This document shows, piece after piece, positions 1 to 10,204 of a stretch of 64,000 nt of DNA. Position 1 is the first letter of the stretch. Each line of letters opens with the position of its first letter. Origin of the DNA: Intrasporangiaceae bacterium. GTDB lineage: Bacteria; Actinomycetota; Actinomycetes; Actinomycetales; Dermatophilaceae. The notes beneath the pieces are model-generated. The model saw only the letters and a list, made by a program, of their open reading frames with translations, was not told where the DNA came from and ran no database searches. The stretch is from the NCBI GenBank assembly GCA_021324575.1, contig JAJPIW010000027.1, forward strand, positions 1 through 64,000, written 5' to 3'. A program made the translations under genes and the position numbers.

Positions 1-124
1 CCCCACCAATCGCGATCATCTGCACATGCCGATTACTCAACGACTGCTTATAACCAACCTGCTCGGCATCCAAAGAATTCTGCGGCTCGTCACGCTCAGC
101 AACGTCCACGGTGGTCTCGCTCAT
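1..124 (-). CDS. amino acid permease (APC family), N-terminal fragment
   Basis: Only the first 41 codons are inside the window; the gene continues to the left. The start ATG is at 124 on the minus strand, with an AAGGA ribosome site just upstream. After an acidic, probably cytoplasmic N-terminus comes YKQSLSNRHVQMIAIGG, which matches the beginning of the first membrane helix in GabP/AnsP/CycA-type amino acid:proton symporters (usual form LxxRHxxMIAIGG). Substrate cannot be told from this fragment. The family assignment rests on that one motif. Confidence 0.75.
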   Translation of the reverse strand, partial: MSETTVDVAERDEPQNSLDAEQVGYKQSLSNRHVQMIAIGG

Positions 125-245
125 GCTGTGTCCTTGCGTCGTAGGATCCGAATCGGCGTACCGAACCGGAGGGGCGTCCTGACAGGTGTCAAGCACTATG
201 TCGTCTGTGAGGAGGCCACCGCAACCGCTGAACGCCGCGTGTTCG

Positions 246-1244
246 TTAAGTTCTCGTTTCGTTCGGGTCCACCGGATCGCGGTCGTCGAAGGTCACGTCG
301 ATCCGTTCGTAGCCCTTGGTGCGCATGGCTCGTGCCTGGTTCGCGTAGGTCAGCTTGTCGGCGGCGGTGAGCGAGACGTCGTCGGTGAACGGCGTGAGCA
401 GCGCCCGCGGATAGAGCTTCCCGGCCCGGACCGCGCTCATCTCGGCGGAGATGACGACGATGACGGCGGCGAGGTAGACGAAGGCCAACAGGCCGAGGAC
501 GAAGCTCACGACACCGTTGGTGGCCGAGGCGTTCTTGACGACCCGGCCGACGTAGACGACGCCGAAGGTCTGCAGCGCCTGCCAGCCGATCGCGGCCAGC
601 ACGGAGCCGGGCAAGAGGTGCCGGTGACGAACCGACCCGACGCCAATCCTGAAGCACAGCAACACGATTCCGGTGTTGACAACGACCGACGCCAGCGCGA
701 CGAGAACCTTCTGCCAGATACCCCAGCCGGTCGTGGATGAGGCGAACGTCGAGATGACCGTCGTCGCGATGATCGCGACCCCTGCAATGACGACGAGGAG
801 GAGCGAGCGAGCCCGGGCGAGAAGCGGGTTGGGCCGGCTGTTGCGAGGGATCGCCCAGATCGTGTTCATCGTGTACTGGAGGGCGTTGCCGACGCCGAGC
901 GCGCCATAGAGCGACACCAGGCCGCCGATGACCACGCCGGTCGTGCCGCCGGACAGCGACTTCGGGTCGCCGAGCTGGTCACCGACGACGGGGAACTGGC
1001 TGAGCGCGGACTCGAGGATCTCCTGTCGCCAGTGCGGGTGGTTGCGAAGCAGGACGCTGAGAATGGTCGCAAGGAGGAGCAGCAGCGGGAACATCGAGAC
1101 GAACGCGTAGTAGGTCAACAGGGCGGCGAGGTAGCCGCCGGCGTCGTCGAAGAACTTGTAGAGGACACCGATGGGGAACCCGAGCACCGGATAGCGGCGC
1201 TGGAGGTGGTCCACCCGGTCGACGACGGTCACGGGACCGATCAT
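246..1244 (-). CDS. YihY/BrkB family inner-membrane protein
   Basis: A 332-residue polytopic membrane protein of the YihY/BrkB family (once called RNase BN; no nuclease activity is accepted for it now). About six hydrophobic segments are visible, the first with the family pattern AALLTYYAFVSMFPLL near residue 50, and a charged C-terminal tail rich in Asp and Arg. I chose the ATG at 1244 (protein MIGPVTVVDRVD); a start at 1256 is possible, and the open frame runs farther upstream into the divergent gene, which I regard as non-coding. Only about 30 bp separate it from the divergent GGCT-like gene, so the two promoters must overlap. Its physiological role is unknown; family members have been linked to transport. 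Confidence 0.85.
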   Translation of the reverse strand: MIGPVTVVDRVDHLQRRYPVLGFPIGVLYKFFDDAGGYLAALLTYYAFVSMFPLLLLLATILSVLLRNHPHWRQEILESALSQFPVVGDQLGDPKSLSGGTTGVVIGGLVSLYGALGVGNALQYTMNTIWAIPRNSRPNPLLARARSLLLVVIAGVAIIATTVISTFASSTTGWGIWQKVLVALASVVVNTGIVLLCFRIGVGSVRHRHLLPGSVLAAIGWQALQTFGVVYVGRVVKNASATNGVVSFVLGLLAFVYLAAVIVVISAEMSAVRAGKLYPRALLTPFTDDVSLTAADKLTYANQARAMRTKGYERIDVTFDDRDPVDPNETRT

Positions 1245-1276
1245 GTCGTATCCCATCCTGTATGCCGGGGAGCACA

Positions 1277-1738
1277 ATGCCGGTCGTGGACCCTCTCCCG
1301 ACCCGCCCGGACGACCCGCGGCTCCTGCTGGCATACGGCACCCTGAAGGAGGACGAGCCCATCCACGGCGGCGCCGCCGTCCCCCGCGTCATCACGGTAC
1401 GGCGCGGGCTGCGGATCCCGGGGCGGCTCTACGACGTGGGTGCGTACCCCGCCGCGGTCCTGGACCACGCCGCCCTGCGCGGCGCGCGCCCGGTGACGAC
1501 AGCCTTCGTCGCCGACCTGGTCCGCATCGTCACGGCGTCGACGAGCGAGGAAGAGCTCGAGGCGACGCTCGCGGCATACGACGACTACGAGGACGAGGAA
1601 TACCGCAGGATCGCGATCCCCCTGGACGACCCCGCACACACAGGCGCCTGGATCTACGAATGGGTCAGTCCGACAACGGGACTGGCCCCGATCCCTTCCG
1701 GTGAGTGGTCCCTGCGACATCCACCTCGGGACGACTAG
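1277..1738 (+). CDS. gamma-glutamylcyclotransferase-fold (AIG2-like) protein
   Basis: A 153-residue protein of the GGCT/AIG2-like fold. It shows the substrate-loop motif LLAYGTLK near residue 20 and an acidic YEDEEYRR segment near residue 110, where the family places its catalytic glutamate. Enzymes of this fold release 5-oxoproline from gamma-glutamyl amines or peptides, but many bacterial members have no known substrate. The ATG at 1277 is preceded by GGGGAG with a 4-base spacer; an ATG at 1262 would add five residues. Its last four bases overlap the end of the convergent membrane-protein gene. Confidence 0.75.
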   Translation: MPVVDPLPTRPDDPRLLLAYGTLKEDEPIHGGAAVPRVITVRRGLRIPGRLYDVGAYPAAVLDHAALRGARPVTTAFVADLVRIVTASTSEEELEATLAAYDDYEDEEYRRIAIPLDDPAHTGAWIYEWVSPTTGLAPIPSGEWSLRHPPRDD

Positions 1739-2277
1739 AAGATCGGGAGGGACACGCCCGACCACTCCAGGCCGGCCCGCACGAGGGAGACCAGTAGGCC
1801 GAGCAGGAAGGCCCATCCCACCCCGGCCCAGCCCGACCATCGGCCACCCTGCGGCCGGGCCGGTCGGGCGGGCCGTGGTGGAGCGACCCGTTCGCACACG
1901 GCATACGCGAGGACGCCGAGGCCAAGCGGGAGGGGGGCGACCCAGAACCAGAACCACTTGGTGCCGCGCGTCGGAGGCGGACCGAGCAGGACCAGCGCGA
2001 CGAAGCCCGTCCCGAGGAGCAGGAGGGTCCAGAAGCGCACTGGCAGGCCGGCGTGGGACGAACCGGACAGTCGAGGCACCTTGGCCGCGTCGAGCCGGAC
2101 GGGGAAGAGCGCGGCCGACAGGCTCACGACAAGGGTGGCGAGCCACGACGCGACCAGGAACCAACCCAGCGCGACCGACGGCCTGGCGAGCCAGATCCGG
2201 CGGCGAACGTCCCTGTCTCGCAACGTGTTTGCTGTGGGCACAGTTCCGGCCAGCCCGGCCCCGTCGACGCCCTCCAT
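1735..2277 (-). CDS. hypothetical membrane protein (180 aa)
   Basis: I do not recognise a named family. The protein has four likely membrane segments: about residues 35-58 (VALGWFLVASWLATLVV), 82-100 (WTLLLLGTGFVALVLL), 108-127 (FWFWVAPLPLGLGVLAY) and 150-168 (GVGWAFLLGLLVSL). A Pro/Arg-rich loop separates the third and fourth. The stop codon overlaps the convergent GGCT-like gene by four bases, and the start lies 45 bp from the end of the DUF445 gene, which is transcribed in the same direction and could be in the same transcript. Confidence 0.6.
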   Translation of the reverse strand: MEGVDGAGLAGTVPTANTLRDRDVRRRIWLARPSVALGWFLVASWLATLVVSLSAALFPVRLDAAKVPRLSGSSHAGLPVRFWTLLLLGTGFVALVLLGPPPTRGTKWFWFWVAPLPLGLGVLAYAVCERVAPPRPARPARPQGGRWSGWAGVGWAFLLGLLVSLVRAGLEWSGVSLPIF

Positions 2278-2322
2278 GAGCGCAGAGTATCCCCGCTCCC
2301 GCTCCCGGTCAGCCGTCAGCCG

Positions 2323-3582
2323 TCAGCCGCCGAGCAGCTGGGAGGCGGCGTGGATGATGACGCCGGCGAGGGCGCCGACGATGGTTCCGTTGATCCGGAT
2401 GAACTGGAGGTCACGGCCCACGTGCAGCTCGATCCGGTCGGAGGCCTCCTTGCCGTCCCATCGGTCGATGGTCGCCGAGATGACCTCCGCGAGCTCGGAC
2501 CCATAGGTGTTGATGAAGAACGCGACCGCGTCGCCGAGGTGGCCCTCGAGCCGGGTCCGCCACACCTCGTCCTGCAGCAGGTGGTCGGACAGGTCCTTGA
2601 GGAGCTCGTCGCCGCGCACCCACAGGTAGGACGACTCGTCGTCCATCGCGGTGAGCAGCGAGGTCTTGAGCGACTGCCACAGGGCGAGCGCCGTGGCGCC
2701 GGCCTGGGGGTGGGTGAGCAGCCGGGTCTTGAGCTGCTCGGCCCGGGCCATCGTGTCGGGGTCGTGCTGCAGGTCGCCGGCGAGGCGACGGAGCAGGTCG
2801 TCGAAGGCGAGCCGGGCCGGGTGGTCCTGCTTGTCGTGGATCTCCTGCAGCCAGGTGAGGATCTGGGTGTAGGTCCAGCTGATGACCTTCTCGTCGAGGA
2901 ACGGCGGCGACCACCACGGTGCCCGCTCCCCCATCAGCTGCTGGAAGGTGCCCGGGTTGTCGACCAGCCAGGTCCGCAGCTGGTCGATGCCGAGATCGAC
3001 CAGGCCGTGGTGCGAGCCGTCAGCCACGACGCCCTCGAGGAGCGAGCCGGCGATCGGGCTGATCGGCTCCTTGGCCAGGCGCGGGAGAAGCAGGTCCTCG
3101 ACGAAGTCCCTCACCTCCGCGTCGTTCATCCGCTCCAGACCGGCCCGCCCGACGCGTCGCATCTCGACCATCGCCCGGTGCCGGTGCTGCGGCTCGGCGA
3201 GCCAGCGACCGAGCCGCTCGCCGATATGGGCCGCCGCGAGCCGCTCACGGGCGATGTCCTCGGTGAGGAAGTTCTCGGTGACGAACTCCTGCAGGTTGCG
3301 GCCGATCTCGTTCTTGCGCTTGGGAATGATCGCGGTGTGCGGGATGGGGAGCCCGAGCGGGTGCTTGAACAACGCGGTCACGGCGAACCAGTCCGCGAGC
3401 GCACCGACCATGGCCGCCTCGGCCGCGGTGTTGACGTAGCCCCAGCCCGTCGCGTCGCGGACACCCAGTGTCGCGGCATACACGATCGCAGCGAGGACGA
3501 GAAGGGAGAGCGCGAGGAGACGCATCCGGCGCAGACCCGCGCGCCGCTGCGCGTCGGCGGGTGAGGGCGTCATGAGACTCAT
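2323..3582 (-). CDS. DUF445 domain-containing membrane-anchored protein
   Basis: A 419-residue DUF445 protein, a common actinobacterial family of unknown function. A membrane helix near residues 20-40 (LLALSLLVLAAIVYAATLG) is followed by the hallmark segment AAEAAMVGALADWFAVTAL and then FKHPLGLPIPHTAIIPK. The bulk is helical and charged, and a second hydrophobic stretch (GTIVGALAGVIIHAASQLL) closes the protein, so both ends are membrane-anchored. The start ATG at 3582 gives MSLMTPSP; a second ATG at 3573 is possible. A much longer open frame upstream is the antisense shadow of guaB1 and was not used. Confidence 0.85.
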   Translation of the reverse strand: MSLMTPSPADAQRRAGLRRMRLLALSLLVLAAIVYAATLGVRDATGWGYVNTAAEAAMVGALADWFAVTALFKHPLGLPIPHTAIIPKRKNEIGRNLQEFVTENFLTEDIARERLAAAHIGERLGRWLAEPQHRHRAMVEMRRVGRAGLERMNDAEVRDFVEDLLLPRLAKEPISPIAGSLLEGVVADGSHHGLVDLGIDQLRTWLVDNPGTFQQLMGERAPWWSPPFLDEKVISWTYTQILTWLQEIHDKQDHPARLAFDDLLRRLAGDLQHDPDTMARAEQLKTRLLTHPQAGATALALWQSLKTSLLTAMDDESSYLWVRGDELLKDLSDHLLQDEVWRTRLEGHLGDAVAFFINTYGSELAEVISATIDRWDGKEASDRIELHVGRDLQFIRINGTIVGALAGVIIHAASQLLGG

Positions 3583-3600
3583 GCCGTTGATCCTGCCTGA

Positions 3601-5166
<1,566 letters not shown>

Positions 5167-5240
5167 CACCGGCCTGGCCGGTGGAGGTGTTCCGATGCGC
5201 CCTGCCGCGTCCGCATACCTCCACCCAGCGGGCGCGCGGC

Positions 5241-6512
5241 CTATGGGCGGACGGCGAGCTGGTCGACCGGCGGGAGCTGGACGCCGAGCGGCGTGACCCG
5301 CCCAGTTGCCGGGTCGACCGCCTTGATCGCGCGGTCCGCAGCCACCATGAGGAGCTTCAGGCTGTCCGGCGACCAGGCCAGCGCGCCGTCGCTGAACGCC
5401 GATGTCAGAGCGACGGGCACCAGCCGTCGGCTCCCGGTCGTGAGGTCGATGACGAGCAGACTCCAGCCGTTCGTGACGGCGACCGCAACGGCAGCGAACC
5501 GCCTGTCAGGGGAGATCTGGCCCACGGCGTTCGGCCCAAGACCGGATCCGAGGCCGTGCCGGACACCGGTCGCCCGGTCCACCAGTGCCGTTGAGCACCT
5601 GTACCGGTCGTCGCAGTCGGTGACCAGCCAGCCATGTGCCGACGCCGCCACGACCTGCCCGGTCGTGATCCGGTGCAGACCGTCGCCGTTCGCGGCATAC
5701 GAGCCACTCGTGCCTTGGAAGACGAGCGAGCCTGACCCGCCCGCCTGGGCCGAGAAGAAGGCCATGTTGGGAGGAATAGGAATCGGCGCCCGACCGGCGC
5801 CCTTCCCGTCCAGGGTGACCAGCGACAGGACCGGTTTCGCGTCGGTCCCGGCAGTCACCCACACGTGGCTCGAGTCCGGCCCCGGGAACACCCGCCCCCC
5901 GGTGGCCAGGGCTCCTTGGGCCCCCACGGCCGGAGCACCGTCCCGGACGACGTAGCCGGGGACGGCGTCGAGGGGCCGGATGAGCACCTCGCGCGGGCCG
6001 GCGATGAACGCCACCGGGCCACTGCTGGCCAGACCCGGCACCGGGGTCGTCACAACCCGGCCCTGTGCCATGTCGATCCTGACCGTGGCCCCGGAAGCGA
6101 GCGCGAACAGGTCCCAGCCACCAGTCACCCCCAGGAGCGGATGTCCCACCCTGACGATGGATGGACCCGCCGTGTCCGTCGCCACCGAGACGCTCGGCGC
6201 GGTGGTCGGCGGCCGCAGGGCTCCCGACGTGGAAGAGACCGTCGGCGAGGGCGGCTGCCGGTCGGTTGCGCCCATCCGGTTGGCGACGGCGATCCCGGCC
6301 ACGCCCAGGACCACGACGCCTGCGATCACGCCGAGCAGCGGCGGGCCCCGACGTCGGCGCGCCTCGGGCTCGCGCACGCGCCCCTTGTCATCGACCACGA
6401 ACCAGTCGCGGTCGCTGCGGCGCTCCTCGTCCGGCGGCACCTCCCCATCATGGGCCACGGGCGGGACGGGTCCCCGCCCATCCACGAGCACATGGCATAC
6501 GAGACGCCCCAA
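5241..6512 (-). CDS. membrane-anchored beta-propeller-like protein of unknown function
   Basis: No named family recognised with confidence. An acidic/basic N-terminal cytoplasmic stretch of about 58 residues is followed by one membrane helix (GVIAGVVVLGVAGIAV) and a Thr/Ser/Pro-rich linker. The outer region of about 320 residues has repeated short strands with patterns such as DLTTGSRRLVPV, SPDRRFAAVAV and WSPDSLKLLMVA, typical of TolB/WD40-like beta-propellers. A sensor or binding role outside the membrane is a guess. The start is uncertain: ATG at 6512 is the longest choice, and internal GTG codons before residue 25 are alternatives. The 5' end abuts hairpin repeat copy A. Confidence 0.6.
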   Translation of the reverse strand: MGRLVCHVLVDGRGPVPPVAHDGEVPPDEERRSDRDWFVVDDKGRVREPEARRRRGPPLLGVIAGVVVLGVAGIAVANRMGATDRQPPSPTVSSTSGALRPPTTAPSVSVATDTAGPSIVRVGHPLLGVTGGWDLFALASGATVRIDMAQGRVVTTPVPGLASSGPVAFIAGPREVLIRPLDAVPGYVVRDGAPAVGAQGALATGGRVFPGPDSSHVWVTAGTDAKPVLSLVTLDGKGAGRAPIPIPPNMAFFSAQAGGSGSLVFQGTSGSYAANGDGLHRITTGQVVAASAHGWLVTDCDDRYRCSTALVDRATGVRHGLGSGLGPNAVGQISPDRRFAAVAVAVTNGWSLLVIDLTTGSRRLVPVALTSAFSDGALAWSPDSLKLLMVAADRAIKAVDPATGRVTPLGVQLPPVDQLAVRP

Positions 6513-6519
6513 GCGGACC

Positions 6520-6577
6520 TACGCGAGCGTAGGGAGCGGATGCTGGGGGTCCCAACCCCGGGGATCCGCTCCCTACG
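6520..6577. repeat. hairpin repeat, copy A (14-bp stem)
   Basis: The arms CGTAGGGAGCGGAT (6528-6541) and ATCCGCTCCCTACG (6564-6577) form a perfect 14-bp stem around a 22-base loop that has its own GGGG/CCCC pairing. The left flank ACCTACGCGAG is shared with copy B at 7.66 kb. It overlaps the TAG stop of the DUF559 gene and may terminate that transcript. No U-tract follows, as is common for actinobacterial terminators. Confidence 0.8.
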
Positions 6578-7574
6578 GTGGCGTAGCCAGCGCCAAGATG
6601 CAGTCCTTGCGCCCACACGGCGTCGCCCGGCCGGCCCAGCCCCGCGACCGGAACAGGGCGTCGAGCTCCCCAGCGGTGCGGCACGGGGTGATCGCACAGT
6701 CCGGCCAGAAGACCCGCACCGTGAGCCACCCGTCACCGCCCACCTCCCGGTCGCGCTGCCCGTCCCGGGTCCGGTGCCCCCAGCCCTCGTGCCCCGCCCG
6801 ACCGTCGACCTCGACGATCACCTTCAGGGCCGGGTAGCCGTTGTCGTGGTAGCGACGTCGCCCGGAGTCGGTGGCCAGCTGCCGGACCCCGGTGGGCAGC
6901 CCATGCGCCCGCTCGACATCACGGATGAAGCGCACCTCGGCGGCGCTCTGCGCCCCGTCGGCCATGTCGGCCAGCGCCTCGGTGAGCAGCACCAGGTGCC
7001 GGTGCCGGGGCCGGCGGCCCAGCTCGGTGAGCAGCTCACCGACCGAGACTCGTTCAGTCCTGACGGCCTCGGCAAACAAGCCGACCGCACCATCGAGCCC
7101 GCCTTCGTGGGCCAGATCCAGCAGGGTGGCCGGAACCGTCGTGCGCCACGGGTACTCGGTGTCATGGACCACCGCGTCCCAACGCCGCACCTGTCGCACC
7201 TCCACCCCCGCCGGCGGGTCGACGCGACGACCATGTGGGACGGCCAGGGACACGACGGACGGGTCGCGGCCGGTCAGTCCCCACAGCCGCCCGGCCGACG
7301 CGCCGCGGAACGCCACGGCGGCCCCCGGCGCGGCCGTCTCGAGCTGCAGGAACGCTGTCATCGCCGTCACCGACCAACCCTCCCGGCCCGGCGTGGTCAG
7401 GTAGACCCCGCGCCCTTGAGCGGTCCACCGACGCGAGGCCACCCGCCATCGCACGAGCTCGTCGGTCAGCCCGGCGGCGCGGCACTGGGCCCGGGTGACC
7501 AGCGCGCACTGCACGTCGGCGTGTCGTCGCAAGGCACCCCAGTCCGGGCCGCTCGTCGTCGCTCCCATCGACAT
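6573..7574 (-). CDS. DUF559 domain protein with AbiEi-like N-terminus
   Basis: A 333-residue protein. The N-terminal third (GLTDELVRWRVASRRW, then GVYLTTPG) resembles the winged-helix N-terminus of AbiEi-type antitoxins. The C-terminal part is a DUF559/VSR-like nuclease-fold domain: an AAEVRFIRDVE helix, VIVEVDGRAGHEG and GWLTVRVFWPDC, with the acidic residues expected for a PD-(D/E)xK core. Such proteins are very common singletons in actinobacteria, and their function is not established. The start is ATG at 7574 (or 7568). The TAG stop lies inside the right arm of hairpin copy A. Confidence 0.75.
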   Translation of the reverse strand: MSMGATTSGPDWGALRRHADVQCALVTRAQCRAAGLTDELVRWRVASRRWTAQGRGVYLTTPGREGWSVTAMTAFLQLETAAPGAAVAFRGASAGRLWGLTGRDPSVVSLAVPHGRRVDPPAGVEVRQVRRWDAVVHDTEYPWRTTVPATLLDLAHEGGLDGAVGLFAEAVRTERVSVGELLTELGRRPRHRHLVLLTEALADMADGAQSAAEVRFIRDVERAHGLPTGVRQLATDSGRRRYHDNGYPALKVIVEVDGRAGHEGWGHRTRDGQRDREVGGDGWLTVRVFWPDCAITPCRTAGELDALFRSRGWAGRATPCGRKDCILALATPP

Positions 7575-7607
7575 ACCGTGCCCGATCCGGGCGGGGTGCG
7601 CCGCCGG

Positions 7608-8984
7608 TCATCCACAGGCAGACGGCATACGAGACACCCCAGGTGGACCTACGCGAGCGTAGGGAGCGGATCGTCCGGGTCCACACCCCGACGATCCGCT
7701 CCCTACGGTCCCGTATGCCGGGCGGGGGTCATTCGGTAGCGGGGCGGACGGCGGGGCCGACGTGCCGGCGAGGTAACGCTCGGCCGCTCTCGCACTGGGA
7801 CCCATGCCCGCCGCCGCCGCGACCGCGATGACGGCGATGACCACCCAGCCGGCAGCGTGCAGGTTCATGGCCAGCCAGGTGTAGGCCGCCGGGGCCCAGA
7901 GGCTGCCGATGGCGAAGCCGACCCTGGAGACGCCCTGGTACTCCCCGCGCCGGGTGGGGTCGGACAGCTCGGCCTGCAGGCCCCACTGGCTCGCCGACTC
8001 GAAGAGCTCGGCACCGGTCACCGTTACGTGCCCGACCCAAACGAGCACAATCGTCACCCAGCCGATCGTCGAGTGGGTGAACAGGACGATCAGGCAGGAC
8101 AGGGTGAAGAAGCCGGCCGAGACGCGTGATGCGCGCAGTGCACCGGGCACCGTGTCGGCGCCGCGGGAGGCCGGCACCTGGAAGAGGACGGCGAGCACCG
8201 TGTTGGTCCCGAACAGCCACGCGAGAAGGACCCGCGGCGCGTCGGTCTCCTGGACGAGCCACAGCGGGATGACGACGTTGAGGAGGACCTGGTTGGTCGT
8301 GAGGACGCCGCTCATGATGCTCGTGAGGAGGTAGCCCCGGTTCCGGAGCGCCGCCCCGGTGGTGGGTGCGCCCGGCTCGGCGACATGCCGGTGGCCGGGT
8401 TCGGGAAGGCGCAGGACGAGCAGGGCGCCGAGGGCGAGGACGAGCGCCGTGGCATACGGCAGTGCCTTGATCCCGGTGTCGGTCGGGAGGGCGAGGGCTA
8501 GGCCGCCGATCAGCGCGCCGACGGTGAAGCCGATGTTGAGCGCGCTGCGCATGAAGGCCATCGAGCGGACCCGCTCCTCGCGGGGGAAGGCGTCCAGCGT
8601 GTAGGCGCCCCGGGCCGCGCTGCCGGCAGAGTCGATCACCTCGCCGACCACCATGATCGCCACGAACGCACCGAACCCGTGCGCGAACGGCCAGGCGAGG
8701 AAGGTCAGGGCGGCGAGGAACGCGCAGGCGAACCACACGGGGCGGGGCCCGAACCGGTCCGACAGCTTGCCCAGCGGGACAGCGGTGACGAAGGACGCGA
8801 CCCCGCCGATGGTGAGGCCGAGCCCGACCCTGGCCGCGGACAACCCGACGAAGTGGGTGAAGTAGAACGCGCTGCCGGTGAGGAACGCGCCGGAGCCCAT
8901 CGCGAAGAGCACCGACCGGAGAGCCAGGCTGCGCGCCAGCCGGCTCTCCGGGAGCAGTCGTTCCAACGCCCTCGGGATCCCCAC
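7608..8984 (-). CDS. MFS transporter with a repeat-encoded C-terminal tail
   Basis: A 458-residue major facilitator superfamily protein with 12 predicted helices. It shows the loop 2-3 motif GKLSDRFGPRP near residue 80 and the symmetric second half beginning around residue 220. Substrate is unknown; drug or metabolite export is typical of such stand-alone genes. The start is a GTG at 8984. The last 37 or so residues (from AYGTVGSGSSG onward) have no membrane character and are encoded by hairpin repeat copy B. The ancestral protein probably ended near ERYLAGTSAPPS before the repeat displaced its stop codon. The divergent PHP gene starts 88 bp away. Confidence 0.85.
   Translation of the reverse strand: MGIPRALERLLPESRLARSLALRSVLFAMGSGAFLTGSAFYFTHFVGLSAARVGLGLTIGGVASFVTAVPLGKLSDRFGPRPVWFACAFLAALTFLAWPFAHGFGAFVAIMVVGEVIDSAGSAARGAYTLDAFPREERVRSMAFMRSALNIGFTVGALIGGLALALPTDTGIKALPYATALVLALGALLVLRLPEPGHRHVAEPGAPTTGAALRNRGYLLTSIMSGVLTTNQVLLNVVIPLWLVQETDAPRVLLAWLFGTNTVLAVLFQVPASRGADTVPGALRASRVSAGFFTLSCLIVLFTHSTIGWVTIVLVWVGHVTVTGAELFESASQWGLQAELSDPTRRGEYQGVSRVGFAIGSLWAPAAYTWLAMNLHAAGWVVIAVIAVAAAAGMGPSARAAERYLAGTSAPPSAPLPNDPRPAYGTVGSGSSGCGPGRSAPYARVGPPGVSRMPSACG
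7642..7707. repeat. hairpin repeat, copy B (18-bp stem)
   Basis: The arms 7658-7675 and 7690-7707 form a perfect 18-bp stem with a 14-base loop. The core CGTAGGGAGCGGAT and the flank ACCTACGCGAG are identical to copy A. The flanks also carry GGCATACGAGAC (7624-7635), matching copy A at 6494-6505. This copy is read through as the last codons of the MFS transporter gene. Confidence 0.85.
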
Positions 8985-9072
8985 AACGGCTCATTGAACC
9001 AGCCGGTGACAGGATGAGCTGCATGGATATCGGCCCTTCAGGACGACCCGCGCCACCCGGTCGCGTCGGCTG

Positions 9073-10125
9073 ATGGCGCACGCACCCGCGCCCTTGGAAG
9101 CGCCCGTCGACCCGGCCTCCGCGCTCCGCCGCGTCGCGTACCTCATGGAGCGGTCGCGCGCCGGTTCATACCGGGTCGACGCCTTCCGCAACGCCCTCGC
9201 CCTCGTCAAGGCGATGCCTGCGGGCGAGCTCGCGAACCACCTCGCGGAGGGCACGATCCAGTCGGTCAGCGGCATCGGCAAGTCCACCGGGGAGGTCCTG
9301 GAGGAGGCGTATGCCGGTGAGCTCCCCTCCCGCTTGGCCGCCCTCCAGGACGCCGCGTCGAAACCCTTGGCGACCGGCGGCGAGGCGCTGTGGGCGGCCC
9401 TCAAGGGTGACTGCCACGCGCACTCCAACTGGTCCGACGGCGGGTCACCGATCGACGAGATGGTCCTTGCCGCAATGGAGCTGGGCCAGGAGTGGCTCGT
9501 GCTCACCGACCACTCCCCACAGCTGCGGGTGGCCAACGGGCTGACCGTGGAGCGGCTCCGCAAGCAGCTGTCCATCGTCGACGCGATCAACAAGGGGCTG
9601 GGGTCGGCGTTCCGGCTGCTCAAGGGGATCGAGGTCGACATCCTCGACGACGGGGCCCTCGACCAGACCGAGGAGATGCTCGGGCGGCTCGACATCGTCA
9701 CCGCCTCGGTCCACTCCAAGCTGCGGATGAACGCCGTCCCGATGACCAAGCGGATGGTCGCCGCCGTGTCCAACCCGCGGGTCAACGTGCTGGGCCACTG
9801 CACCGGGCGGCTCGTCGAGGGCAGCCGCGGGACGCGGCCGCAGTCGTCCTTCGACGCCCTCGCCGTCTTCACCGCCTGCCTGGACAACAACACAGCCGTC
9901 GAGATCAACAGTCGTCCGGAGCGCTGCGACCCGCCCGACGAGCTCATCGTCGTGGCGCGCGACCTGGGCTGCCTGTTCGCCATCGACTCCGATGCACACG
10001 CACCGGGGCAGCTGGAGATGAAGCAGTTCGGGTGCGCGCGCGCCGAGCGCCTCGGCATCGACGCCGACCGGATCATCACCACGTGGGACGCCGACCGCCT
10101 CCTGGACTGGGCCGCAGCCGGCTGA
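9073..10125 (+). CDS. PHP-domain phosphoesterase (PolX C-terminal-like)
   Basis: A 350-residue protein built like the C-terminal half of bacterial family X DNA polymerases. An HhH region (SVSGIGKSTGEVLEEAY, near residue 65) is followed by a PHP domain. The metal ligands are visible in DCHAHSNWSDG, LTDHS, GIEVDILDDG, ASVHSKL, LGHCTGR and IDSDAH. PHP enzymes use a trinuclear metal centre to hydrolyse phosphoesters, and in PolX the domain is a 3'-5' exonuclease. The polymerase palm is absent here, so the substrate is open: DNA ends or a small phosphomonoester. The gene stands alone, divergent from the MFS gene. Confidence 0.8.
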   Translation: MAHAPAPLEAPVDPASALRRVAYLMERSRAGSYRVDAFRNALALVKAMPAGELANHLAEGTIQSVSGIGKSTGEVLEEAYAGELPSRLAALQDAASKPLATGGEALWAALKGDCHAHSNWSDGGSPIDEMVLAAMELGQEWLVLTDHSPQLRVANGLTVERLRKQLSIVDAINKGLGSAFRLLKGIEVDILDDGALDQTEEMLGRLDIVTASVHSKLRMNAVPMTKRMVAAVSNPRVNVLGHCTGRLVEGSRGTRPQSSFDALAVFTACLDNNTAVEINSRPERCDPPDELIVVARDLGCLFAIDSDAHAPGQLEMKQFGCARAERLGIDADRIITTWDADRLLDWAAAG

Positions 10126-10139
10126 GACGAACAGACCTC

Positions 10140-10183
10140 TTGACAGCTGACCCAGAGCAATGTCTTAATGATGTAAGTCATTG
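10140..10183 (+). promoter_or_regulatory. promoter with GntR/YtrA-type operator
   Basis: TTGACA (10140-10145) and CTTAAT (10164-10169) form a promoter with an 18-base spacer. Overlapping the -10 is a 26-bp inverted repeat at 10158-10183: CAATGTCTTA, six bases, TAAGTCATTG (10-bp arms, one mismatch). The short GntR regulator encoded by the second gene of this operon is the obvious candidate to bind here and autorepress. The palindrome is seen; the regulator-site link is inferred. Confidence 0.7.
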
Positions 10184-10204
10184 ATCTAGTGCTCGGAGGG
10201 CATC

